Below, one piece after another: positions 17,185 to 24,768 of a stretch of DNA of 55,758 bases. Both the position numbers and the translations under genes were made by a program. Position 1 is the first letter of the stretch. The number at the start of each line of letters is the position of its first letter. Source of the DNA: Bacteroidales bacterium (GTDB lineage: Bacteria; Bacteroidota; Bacteroidia; Bacteroidales; UBA932); assembly GCA_017625725.1 (NCBI GenBank), contig JAGAKH010000010.1, positions 1 through 55,758 of the forward strand, in the 5' to 3' direction. The notes under the pieces were generated by a model, which saw only the letters and a list, made by a program, of their open reading frames with translations, had not been told where the DNA came from and did no database searches.

Positions 17185-18356
17185 CTGTCCTGGTCTGTAA
17201 TGAATGGAAGATTGCTTTCTACCAATGAAGAAAGTCTGTGTACTGAGGTCTCGGATGTAAGACCGTCGGAGCCGCTGCACATGCAATAATCGACTAGCCT
17301 GTCTATTGTGGAGACGGCTACATGCATCCTCGTGTCACTGGAGGCATAATACAGATAGACACTCCCGTCTTCGTCAGCGATCCAGCCGTTTGTAAAGAGT
17401 ACGTTGCTCACATCGCCCACTCTTTCCTGACCTACCGGGGCAAGGACATAACCCGGAGGAGAAGCAATTACCTTGGTCGGATCAGCAAGTGAGGTCATAT
17501 ACATATAAAGCACGTATCTCAAGCCAGCCGCACACCCTCTGACTCCATGAGCCATATGCAGCCATCCCTGCGGAGTCTTCAAAGGATGAGGCCCTTCTCC
17601 GTTCTTGCTCTCCTTCACAGTATGATACAGTCTGCCGTCAATGATCGTTTCTTCAGTAATCACGGCATTGCACATATCATCAACCAGAGCGAAACCGATA
17701 CCCATTCCCTCGCTTCCGGCTTCTATAAATCCGCCTTGAGGCCTTGTGTAAAGGGCATATTTCCCCTTTACAAACTCAGGATGAAGCACGACATTACGCT
17801 GCTGGGTAGCTGACTTTATGTTCGGGAGCCTTTCCCACACCTCCATGTCCCTTGTCCTCACCACGCCCGCTTCTGCCACCGCAGACGAAAGATCACCAGC
17901 TCCGGCAGTTTCGTCATGTTTCTCTACACAAAATATCCCATATATCCATCCGTCTTCGTGCCTGGTGAGCCTCATGTCATAGACATTGGTCTCTCCTAGA
18001 CTACCGATATCTACAGGATAAGGCAGAAACCGGAATCCGTCCACAGGGCTGGTGCTCTGAGCGATTGCAAAAAACGACTTTCTATCATTTCCTTCCACTC
18101 TTGCTACCAGGGTATATTTGCCGTCAATCTTGATGGCTCCTGCATTGAACACGCCATTGATTCCGAATCTCTCCAACAGGAGCGGATTTGTTTCCGGATT
18201 AAGGTCATATCTCCAATATAACGGAGCATGCTCAGCAGTCAGGACAGGATACTGATATCTTGTCCAGACTCCGTTGGATAAGGACCGGATGTTTTCTCTA
18301 TCAATAAGTTGAGAATGCTGAGTTCTCAGACTGTCTAATCTTGCATGATAATCCAT
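17181..18356 (-). CDS. GH130 mannosylglucose phosphorylase
   Basis: A 391-residue cytoplasmic enzyme of glycoside hydrolase family 130, the same length as the B. fragilis 4-O-beta-D-mannosyl-D-glucose phosphorylase. Family blocks are GVFNAGAIKIDGKYTLVARV (69-88), EGNDRKSFFAIAQS, TNVYDMRLT with the likely proton donor Asp127, LHPEFVKGKYALYTRPQGG, GEGPHPLKTPQGWLHMAHGV and PVGQERVGDVSNVLFTNGW. It would convert mannosyl-glucose and phosphate to alpha-mannose 1-phosphate and glucose. It is the first gene after the operon promoter at 18387-18417, with a leader of about 24 bases. Subfamily 1 is favoured by the epimerase in the same operon. Confidence 0.92.
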   Translation of the reverse strand: MDYHARLDSLRTQHSQLIDRENIRSLSNGVWTRYQYPVLTAEHAPLYWRYDLNPETNPLLLERFGINGVFNAGAIKIDGKYTLVARVEGNDRKSFFAIAQSTSPVDGFRFLPYPVDIGSLGETNVYDMRLTRHEDGWIYGIFCVEKHDETAGAGDLSSAVAEAGVVRTRDMEVWERLPNIKSATQQRNVVLHPEFVKGKYALYTRPQGGFIEAGSEGMGIGFALVDDMCNAVITEETIIDGRLYHTVKESKNGEGPHPLKTPQGWLHMAHGVRGCAAGLRYVLYMYMTSLADPTKVIASPPGYVLAPVGQERVGDVSNVLFTNGWIADEDGSVYLYYASSDTRMHVAVSTIDRLVDYCMCSGSDGLTSETSVHRLSSLVESNLPFITDQDR

Positions 18357-18386
18357 AATTCCGATAGATTACTATTAAGCTTTTAA

Positions 18387-18417
18387 CAAAAATATGAATT
18401 AGACCGGTATATGCAAA
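18387..18417 (-). promoter_or_regulatory. Full Bacteroidetes promoter of the mannan operon
   Basis: On the minus strand TTTG (18417-18414) is followed after exactly 19 bases by TATTTTTG (18394-18387), a complete match to TTTG-N19-TAnnTTTG. Transcription would start near 18380, about 24 bases before the GH130 ATG. Every later gene down to 4793 starts within 10 bases of, or overlaps, the previous stop, so one transcript of about 13.6 kb is likely. Confidence 0.85.
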
Positions 18418-18432
18418 CGGATAGATAGGATA

Positions 18433-18613
18433 GTATCAGTATTAAATAATATTGTATTATTTTACAATGTATATTCACTCTTGTGGATGTCAGAAAGTAT
18501 CATAATAAGTAATCTCCAAGAGTGTTCATAGTCAACATGTCACCCAACATCCGGCAGAAGAGAAAACTGCAACGAAACCCACATAATGATACTATCCAAT
18601 CAAGATATGATAC
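18433..18613. promoter_or_regulatory. Four ATGATAC-type boxes, candidate AraC operator
   Basis: Boxes lie at 18433-18439 (GTATCAG), 18497-18503 (GTATCAT), 18586-18592 (ATGATAC) and 18607-18613 (ATGATAC). The last two are direct repeats exactly 21 bp apart, two helical turns, the usual geometry for AraC-family dimers. The first and third extend to an exact 11-bp inverted pair, GGATAGTATCA (18428-18438) and TGATACTATCC (18587-18597). They lie between the divergent GH130 and SusE/F-like genes and could activate both. Confidence 0.6.
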
Positions 18614-18651
18614 CATAACGACGATTGACATCGACTATTGCTTTTCTATTC

Positions 18652-18659
18652 TATATTTG
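18652..18659 (+). promoter_or_regulatory. -7 element (TATATTTG) of the SusE/F-like gene
   Basis: TATATTTG matches TAnnTTTG and lies 18 bases before the ATG at 18678. There is no TTTG at the -33 position, and the nearest candidate box (18607-18613) ends 38 bases upstream, which fits an activator-dependent promoter. Confidence 0.6.
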
Positions 18660-18677
18660 TTAAAAATTGATTAAGCT

Positions 18678-20555
18678 ATGAAGAGAATTTTTAAATTATT
18701 TGCAGCCGCAGCAATAGTTGCAACGGCGGCAGGTTGTGCTCCGGAAACTCCAGAGGAAGGGCCACAAGTGAATGATCCAAAAGAAGATGTTCTCAGTGCT
18801 CCGGAGCTCACTGCCACTGCAAGTGAGGGGTCTATCGCATTCACATGGACTTCAGGTACCATCGAAGAATCAAAACTTAGTGTAAACTACACTCTTTATG
18901 TAGGCAAGGCCGGTTCTGACTTATTTGAGGATGGTGTCACCTTTGAAGAGGATGGTCTGTCATATACCATCAGTGGAGACAAATACACTGCACTGCTGAA
19001 TGACTTGGGATGCCAGAGCGGAGGAACAATAGACATGATTGCCGTAGTGACTGCAACATCCGGCAAAGACACCAAGACTTCGGCACAGAAAGCATTTACA
19101 GCCGGACTTCCGGCTGCAGAGGTCGTCTTCCCAGATGCACTTTATATGAAGGGAGGAGCATGCCCGGGAGAATGGGAGACAGCTACCGTACTCACCAAGA
19201 AGGCTGAAGGTATATATGAGGCCGCAGAAATTACTCTGCTCTTTGGAAAGCCGGATGATGGAAAAGGTCTGAAGTTCTTCGTTTCTGAAGAAGCATATCC
19301 TTTCTATGGTCAGGACAACACAGAAGGTGCAGCTTTCGGAGACATCAAGGTGTTTGCATCTGAAAACGACGGAGACTCACAGTTCTATCCTCTTCAGCAT
19401 GAGTACACAAGCGGCATCTACACAATCAAAGTTGACCTCAATACTCTCAAGCTCACTCTGACCAAGACCGGTGACGTGTTCGAGCCTAGCAAGCCATTCT
19501 ATGTATTCGGCGAAGGCCTTGACAAGAACTGGGAAATGGTTGATGAACTGAAGCTCAGCGAAATCGAGAAGAATATCTTCGAGGGCCACAATATCCATAT
19601 CTGTAAGAACAGTTCTTTCAAGTTCGACAACGAAGACTGGACTGAGTATCAGAGAGATGACAATGCAGGCGAATACTGGACTGTAAAGGCCAAGGTAGAG
19701 GGAGAGGATATCAGATTCGTTCCTAAGGATTCCGACCCTGACTTCAAGGATGGAAAGTACACTGTACGCCTCGACCTTAATACCATGAAGGTCACTCTTA
19801 CCCTCACTGAGGCGGATCCTGTAATCGAGTCTCCGTACCCTACAACTCTATATATGAGTGGCGGTTTCAACGGATGGGCACTTGAGCAGCTTGATATGAT
19901 TGCAGAGGGTAAATTCCAGAAGGAAAACGTACAGATGAATCTTGACAATGGTGCAGATGACCCTAAGGGACATGGTATCAAATTCATGGAAAACGCAGAC
20001 TGGAGCGGTCAGTGGGGACCTAAAGAAGATTGGGAACATACCGAATATCGTGGTTGGGAACTTGCTTCCTACCCGGATGCTCCTCAGTTCTACCCACTGC
20101 TTGCAGGTTTCCAGTCAGGAGTTTACACCATCCTTGTCGACTTCACGACAATGACCCTTACCCTGACTCCGGCAGGTGGCAATCCGACTCCTGAACCAGA
20201 ACCTGAGGTGACTTATGCATACCTTTACGGTGCGGCATTTGCAGATTACACTGACTGGGTAGACTGGATTCCGGTTCCAAGCATTGCAGAGAATGTCTAT
20301 GAAGCAACCATCAACCTCAATGTGGGAGACGCATCATATGCAAGAGGCTTCAAGATCTACAAAGCAAAAGAAGATTGGGCCAACGAGTACTGCATGTTCA
20401 CAGACTCCAACAAGGACGACATAAAGTTCGGACATAAGAACGACACAGGTGACAATCAGATCATTCCGTTTAATGTCGGCTACACTGAAAGCGGCAATTA
20501 TGTTGTGCGTATCGATTTCAACACAATGAAGATCACATTCACAAAAGCGAACTGA
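18678..20555 (+). CDS. SusE/SusF-like surface lipoprotein with four tandem modules
   Basis: A 625-residue lipoprotein (signal ending TAAGC, Cys20). Residues about 40-140 form the N-terminal SusE-type beta-sandwich (APELTATASEGSIAFTWTSG). Four repeated modules follow, each opening with LYMKGG/FYVFGEG/LYMSGGF/AYLYGAA and each closing with a near-identical hairpin: GIYTIKVDLNTLKLTLT, GKYTVRLDLNTMKVTLT, GVYTILVDFTTMTLTLT and GNYVVRIDFNTMKITFT. Modules carry many tryptophans, as expected for glycan binding. A PEPEPE linker (near residue 505) precedes the last module. The gene is divergent from the mannan operon and shares its control region, so it probably captures mannan at the cell surface. Individual modules may bind other glycans. 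Confidence 0.82.
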   Translation: MKRIFKLFAAAAIVATAAGCAPETPEEGPQVNDPKEDVLSAPELTATASEGSIAFTWTSGTIEESKLSVNYTLYVGKAGSDLFEDGVTFEEDGLSYTISGDKYTALLNDLGCQSGGTIDMIAVVTATSGKDTKTSAQKAFTAGLPAAEVVFPDALYMKGGACPGEWETATVLTKKAEGIYEAAEITLLFGKPDDGKGLKFFVSEEAYPFYGQDNTEGAAFGDIKVFASENDGDSQFYPLQHEYTSGIYTIKVDLNTLKLTLTKTGDVFEPSKPFYVFGEGLDKNWEMVDELKLSEIEKNIFEGHNIHICKNSSFKFDNEDWTEYQRDDNAGEYWTVKAKVEGEDIRFVPKDSDPDFKDGKYTVRLDLNTMKVTLTLTEADPVIESPYPTTLYMSGGFNGWALEQLDMIAEGKFQKENVQMNLDNGADDPKGHGIKFMENADWSGQWGPKEDWEHTEYRGWELASYPDAPQFYPLLAGFQSGVYTILVDFTTMTLTLTPAGGNPTPEPEPEVTYAYLYGAAFADYTDWVDWIPVPSIAENVYEATINLNVGDASYARGFKIYKAKEDWANEYCMFTDSNKDDIKFGHKNDTGDNQIIPFNVGYTESGNYVVRIDFNTMKITFTKAN

Positions 20556-20589
20556 AAGCGGTAAGACAGTAAAATATTATTCTATATGG

Positions 20590-20608
20590 GGCTGGTTGAT
20601 AACCAGCC
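20590..20608 (+). terminator. Terminator after the SusE/F-like gene
   Basis: GGCTGGTT-GAT-AACCAGCC is a perfect 8-bp stem with a 3-base loop, followed by TTCATGTTTTCT. It lies 35 bases after the stop codon at 20555. Confidence 0.75.
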
Positions 20609-20707
20609 TTCATGTTTTCTTGACCTGTACCGTAATCCTGCACTTGGCATTGCCGGTGCGGGATTTCCGGAAAAATAGCGATATTTGCAGCCTGAAAACT
20701 GGACATC

Positions 20708-21625
20708 ATGGTAACTAAGAGCTCTATAACCGGACATGCAGCGGCATTCATCGCTTACGCCATATTCGGAATCAATATAATCGTATGCAAAGACCTCACG
20801 AGCGGACATCTGATTCCGCCTCTGGGAATATTCACATTAAGGTCGCTGATTGCCGGTGCCCTGTTCTGGATCGTATCTGCCTCCCTGCCTGAAGAAAAGG
20901 TGGAGAAGAAGGACTATATCAGGATCTTTGCCGCATCAATGCTTGGCTTCCTGACGTGTCAGGTGACATTTCTGGTCGGCATCCCATACATCACCCCGAT
21001 GGACTGCTCGATCCTTACGGCAATGTCTCCTATATACACGATGGGAATTGCAGCAATCGTCATAAAGGAGCCGATAACATGGAAGAAAGCAGGAGGGGTC
21101 GCGATAAGCTTTGCCGGCATTATCTATCTCATAATCAGCAGAGTAGCAACCTCTGGAGGGGTACCGGAAAGCACTCCTTTCGGAATATTCATGATCATCC
21201 TCAACAGCCTGAGCTTCTCGATGTATCTTGGAATATTCAAGCCTCTGATCTCCAAGTACTCTGCAGTTACATTCATGAAATGGATATTCCTCTTTTCAGC
21301 ATGCGTGTCAACTCCCCTGTCCCTGAAAGGTCTTATCAATGTCGAATGGGCAGCCATTCCTCCGGTCCAGTACGCAGAACTGGCATATCTGATCATCTGT
21401 GCCACCTTCATCACATACTTCCTCATCCCGGTATCACAGAAAAGGATAAGGCCGACTTTGGTCAGCATGTACAGCTATGTACAGCCGATCATTGCGATAG
21501 TGATCAGCATCGCCATAGGGACGGATGTACTCACATGGCAGAAAGTCCTGGCCGCAGCCATGGTATTCGGAGGAGTGATCATCGTCAGCCGCAGCAGGAG
21601 AGCTACAACGATAAAGGAGTCTTGA
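20708..21625 (+). CDS. EamA/DMT-family permease
   Basis: A 305-residue inner-membrane protein with about ten transmembrane helices in two EamA repeats of roughly 140 residues. The first repeat opens ITGHAAAFIAYAIFGINIIV; the second begins near SLSFSMYLGIFKPLISKYSA. Repeat ends show PIYTMGIAAIVIKEPITWKK and PIIAIVISIAIGTDVLTWQK, the paired P-I/V-x-A motifs of the family. Members export metabolites or amino acids, but the substrate cannot be told. It is a single gene between a terminator and a convergent metallophosphoesterase gene, with which its last 23 bases overlap. Confidence 0.88.
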   Translation: MVTKSSITGHAAAFIAYAIFGINIIVCKDLTSGHLIPPLGIFTLRSLIAGALFWIVSASLPEEKVEKKDYIRIFAASMLGFLTCQVTFLVGIPYITPMDCSILTAMSPIYTMGIAAIVIKEPITWKKAGGVAISFAGIIYLIISRVATSGGVPESTPFGIFMIILNSLSFSMYLGIFKPLISKYSAVTFMKWIFLFSACVSTPLSLKGLINVEWAAIPPVQYAELAYLIICATFITYFLIPVSQKRIRPTLVSMYSYVQPIIAIVISIAIGTDVLTWQKVLAAAMVFGGVIIVSRSRRATTIKES

Positions 21626-24008
21626 TATAATCCGGATAATTCAGTCCGTCAGTAATTACATCATCACAAGTGTATACATTACCATACGGATCCTCCGCCT
21701 CAACCATTATCTTAGCGGATGGATTCATTGCAGACCATTTCCACATATGGTAATTAGAAGTCTGGTAACCTGAGCCTCCTGTACCTCTCTTACAGCATCC
21801 GACATGATAGCCTATCGCCCACCAGTCCTGGCTTGACACAGAAGGGATAGAATGGGTCTGACCTTCGGTTCCAGGAACAAGCGTATGCTTGTGATGAGGA
21901 ATCTGATCAGCCTGTCCGACATACACTCCGTCCTCATACACCTTGACGTTCCACTTTGCATCACCATTGAATACATTTATAAGATATTCATGCTCTTTAT
22001 GGGACGACTGGAAATACGCATACTTACCTCCGGTACGAAGATTGCCCTTATATATTCTCATCTGATAATCTCTCGTATTCATACCTTCATTCACACCGAT
22101 GAAGTACGCATCTACAATATCTCTGTCATTGAAATAGTGTATGGTATACCCATTCGGGCATCCGTCTCCTTCGATACGGCTCCACCACCACTGTCCGCAG
22201 ACTGCCGCATGGATCTGTTCATAAAGCCTGTCACCGTCATAGACCGTACGCTGATAATGCGTGTGGCCACTGAATACGACCGCATCTGCAAAGGAATCCA
22301 GAAGTTCCTTCACCTTTGACATATTCGGTCCGTTGCTTGTTGACACTGGTATATGTACACACAGAACCACCTTCATGCTCTTTGACGTCTTGCCCAGATC
22401 CTGCACAAGCCACTGGTATTCCGCATCAGTGAATCCTCCGGAATAGTTACCGGCATCCCATGTAGATGTAGAGTTGAAATGTACATCCTTCATACACACA
22501 AAATGAACATCACCTCTTTCGAATGAGAAATTGACAGGTCCGAAGACTTCCTCATAGGATCTTTGAGAGAGGAGGTTGATGGAACTGCTTTCTTCCGATG
22601 TGCTTACTGAAGCGTCTGGCTTGAAATACGTGAAGTCATGGTTACCCATAACATTGAATATCGGCATATTGACCCTTGAGAAATGGTCTCTGATAATTTC
22701 CATTGAAGGAGTCGAATCACGATTGCCCTCGGAATATGTGATGTCACCCAGAGATATTCCATAACAAGGCAAGGTCTGTCTGGCTATTTCCGCATTGAGA
22801 GCAGGTACTGTCTCTGAGGCATATCTGTCTGTATCTGCATATTTCTGCGAACCTCTCGCCTGGTAATGAGTCTGAGGGTCAGCCATGGCAAAAATGGCAA
22901 ATTCCTTTTCGACCGGCTGGCGTATGAGGTTGAAATCATAAATATATTTTCCTTCTTCGTACTTCTTGAAAAATTCAGGACAGCCGTCTGCAGAGACAGT
23001 AACACGGGCATCTGACGGATAAGTTATGTAAATATACCTCACATCCTTACCCGCTGCCTCAAAAGCATACATGCCGTTTTGATCGGTCTGTACCACAGTA
23101 AATCCATCACTGACTTTCACTCCAACTGCAGGCTGACCATCATCATAGACCACTTTTCCCTGAGCACTGTATTTTCCGAAGAGCGGAAGATCCTCCAGCT
23201 CTGTAAGCGTACCTGACCCGTAATCATCACCTGGCTTCAAGGTTGTCTTATAGCCTCCGGAGTAGGCTATCTTGAATTCAGTGACACTATCTGGTGCAAG
23301 CTGACCGTTCTTGAGATCCAGGTTCACCACCATAAATCTGAATGAACTGTCATAGAGTGTAAGCCTTAGACCTTTTGAATAAGATATTGCAGGAATTGGA
23401 ATATAAATATCTATAGCATTATCCTGATCCAGCTCCAAGGAAGCATTGAAAACCACCGTCGTACTGTCTGCAGTGCTCCTGACAGGAGACATGGAACCAT
23501 CCTTGGCAAGACTGAAGACACCATTGACTGATTCCCCGCCCACTGCACTTACGTTGGCATGGATAAGAGCCTCATCGCCTTTTAGGGAAAACTTAAGGAC
23601 CGACATTACATCCTTAAGCTCGACGGAAGGTACCTGACCTTCATTCAGTTCAACTATGCCATGCAAATGTATTGCCGCCGGATCATAACCTCCGCCGACA
23701 GAGGTCTGTTCAGCCGGAACGGTAAGGGTACCTGGATTCGCTACAGCAGGGAAACGGACAACAGCCCCATCGCTCAAAGCCTTCTTGAAAGAGAAATCTG
23801 CCGTACGGGAATCTCCGGTCACTCCGGACAAAGGCGATGACATATTGTTGACTCCTGCCGAAATGACATCACGATTCTTCCATGACATTCCTGACGGAAG
23901 TGTGACCTTGAGGTCATATACCTCCTGTGGATTAATATTATTCTCTTCCTTATCACAAGATATGATAAAGAAAGCCGATAATGCTAATGTTGACAGTATT
24001 CTTTTCAT
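21603..24008 (-). CDS. Calcineurin-like metallophosphoesterase lipoprotein
   Basis: An 801-residue lipoprotein (FIISC, Cys18). Residues about 30-280 are beta-rich and fimbrillin-like (YDLKVTLPSGMSWKNRDVIS). Residues 285-350 form a carboxypeptidase-like strand domain (YSAQGKVVYDDGQPAVGVKV). The metallophosphoesterase core follows with all metal motifs: FAMADPQTHYQ, SLGDITYSEG, NVMGNHDFTYF, VVLCVHIPVS and FSGHTHYQRTVYD. A C-terminal beta domain (about 620-801) matches the calcineurin-like C-terminal type, with SHKEHEYLINVFNGDAKW and MVEAEDPYGNVYTCDDVI. Such enzymes hydrolyse phosphodiesters or monoesters outside the cytoplasm; the substrate is unknown. It lies downstream of two damaged small lipoprotein genes in the same direction. 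Confidence 0.85.
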   Translation of the reverse strand: MKRILSTLALSAFFIISCDKEENNINPQEVYDLKVTLPSGMSWKNRDVISAGVNNMSSPLSGVTGDSRTADFSFKKALSDGAVVRFPAVANPGTLTVPAEQTSVGGGYDPAAIHLHGIVELNEGQVPSVELKDVMSVLKFSLKGDEALIHANVSAVGGESVNGVFSLAKDGSMSPVRSTADSTTVVFNASLELDQDNAIDIYIPIPAISYSKGLRLTLYDSSFRFMVVNLDLKNGQLAPDSVTEFKIAYSGGYKTTLKPGDDYGSGTLTELEDLPLFGKYSAQGKVVYDDGQPAVGVKVSDGFTVVQTDQNGMYAFEAAGKDVRYIYITYPSDARVTVSADGCPEFFKKYEEGKYIYDFNLIRQPVEKEFAIFAMADPQTHYQARGSQKYADTDRYASETVPALNAEIARQTLPCYGISLGDITYSEGNRDSTPSMEIIRDHFSRVNMPIFNVMGNHDFTYFKPDASVSTSEESSSINLLSQRSYEEVFGPVNFSFERGDVHFVCMKDVHFNSTSTWDAGNYSGGFTDAEYQWLVQDLGKTSKSMKVVLCVHIPVSTSNGPNMSKVKELLDSFADAVVFSGHTHYQRTVYDGDRLYEQIHAAVCGQWWWSRIEGDGCPNGYTIHYFNDRDIVDAYFIGVNEGMNTRDYQMRIYKGNLRTGGKYAYFQSSHKEHEYLINVFNGDAKWNVKVYEDGVYVGQADQIPHHKHTLVPGTEGQTHSIPSVSSQDWWAIGYHVGCCKRGTGGSGYQTSNYHMWKWSAMNPSAKIMVEAEDPYGNVYTCDDVITDGLNYPDYIKTPLSL

Positions 24009-24034
24009 GGCAATAAATTATTAAATCCGGACAA

Positions 24035-24322
24035 TTATCTGACTCTGGCGACCATATCCTTAGGTTCGGCAGAGACATTCATGTCCTGCATATGGTCAGG
24101 ACTGTATTTTCCACGAGGGATATCCCTTAAGATGAAATAGTTCTCTCCTGAATCCACAGACATATCCAGAAACAGGTCGCAACTCCTGTCAAAAAGGATT
24201 TCAGCTGTATGGGCCGACTTGATGACATAGGACCCTCAAAAAAGTTCTCTGGTAATCGTGGATACCACGCCGCATGACGATAGAGCGATGCTGAAAAACA
24301 AGATATACAGTATTTTTCTCAT
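24035..24322 (-). pseudogene. Small lipoprotein gene with an in-frame TGA
   Basis: From ATG 24322 the frame reads MRKILYILFFSIALSSCGVV, a lipoprotein signal with Cys17, then TITRELF, then TGA at 24236-24238. The same frame then continues for 66 codons (GSYVIKSAHTAEILFDRS, DSGENYFILRDIPRGKY, AEPKDMVARVR) to TAA at 24035-24037. The continuation is protein-like with correct composition, so this was a 95-residue lipoprotein and the TGA is a nonsense mutation or sequencing error. The T6 run just before it does not explain it, because neither a shorter nor a longer run gives a sensible frame. It lies 26 bases upstream of the metallophosphoesterase gene. Confidence 0.7.
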
Positions 24323-24333
24323 AGGTCAATCAT

Positions 24334-24481
24334 TTACATAGTTTCTTCATCAAAGGAGCTATGAATCTGACGGATTCCGGATATAGAAGCATATTCAACG
24401 CCGGAATGGATGGAATGTGTTCCGACACCACAACCTGTCAGGCATATAACCGCAAAAAACAAGACGTGTAATCTTTTTCAT
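24334..24481 (-). pseudogene. Small lipoprotein gene frameshifted in a T6 run
   Basis: From ATG 24481 the frame reads MKKITRLVF and then breaks at six Ts (24454-24459 on the plus strand as A6). With five Ts the frame becomes MKKITRLVFAVICLTGCGVG followed by THSIHSGVEYASISGIRQIH and SSFDEETM, ending at TAA 24334-24336: a 48-residue lipoprotein with lipobox LTGC. As written it stops after 28 codons. The restored N-terminus resembles small Bacteroides lipoproteins beginning CG-x-x-THSxxSG (recalled, not searched), whose full length is greater, so the 3' part may also be lost. Slippage in the homopolymer or an assembly error are both possible. Confidence 0.6.
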
Positions 24482-24509
24482 AATCGGTTTCAATTAAATA
24501 TGTATTTCA

Positions 24510-24517
24510 CAAATATA
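24510..24517 (-). promoter_or_regulatory. -7 element (TATATTTG, minus strand)
   Basis: The complement reads TATATTTG, 29 bases before the ATG at 24481. It would drive the two small lipoprotein genes and the metallophosphoesterase. No -33 TTTG is seen. Confidence 0.45.
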
Positions 24518-24561
24518 ACAATAATATACGATTTCTCTGTACCGCATGCCGGAATTCTTCC

Positions 24562-24569
24562 TATCTTTG
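24562..24569 (+). promoter_or_regulatory. -7 element (TATCTTTG) of the cobalamin riboswitch transcript
   Basis: TATCTTTG matches TAnnTTTG immediately upstream of the riboswitch, placing the start near 24576. No clear -33 TTTG is present. Confidence 0.6.
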
Positions 24570-24572
24570 TAG

Positions 24573-24752
24573 CCGGATTACGGATAAGGGAATCCGGTGA
24601 AAGACCGGAACTGTGCCCGCAGCGGTAATTCCTGAAACACCTCCGCAAAATGCCATTGCAGCATAGGGCTGTGAGAAGGTGCGGACAAGTGGGGAAAAGT
24701 CCGAAGACCTGCCGTGGTCAAGTCAAACCAATGAAGTCCGGGGGCAGACTTC
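24573..24752 (+). promoter_or_regulatory. Cobalamin (B12) riboswitch
   Basis: The leader contains the conserved core: AAGGGAATCCGGTGAAAGAC, CCGGAACTGTGCCCGCAGCG with GTAA after it (the B12 box region), and the later GAAGACCTGCC. Beyond the aptamer, GAAGTC (24733-24738) can pair with GACTTC (24747-24752) just before the start codon at 24769, a plausible expression platform that would hide the translation start. Cobalamin binding should shut off the receptor and permease genes downstream. Boundaries are approximate. Confidence 0.9.
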
Positions 24753-24768
24753 CGTTAAGGCGTCATAT

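Noticed and set aside
17185-17286. N-terminal extension of the AraC frame
   Set aside because: It overlaps the GH130 coding region; ATG 17184 overlaps the GH130 stop as ATGA, the pattern of other genes here.
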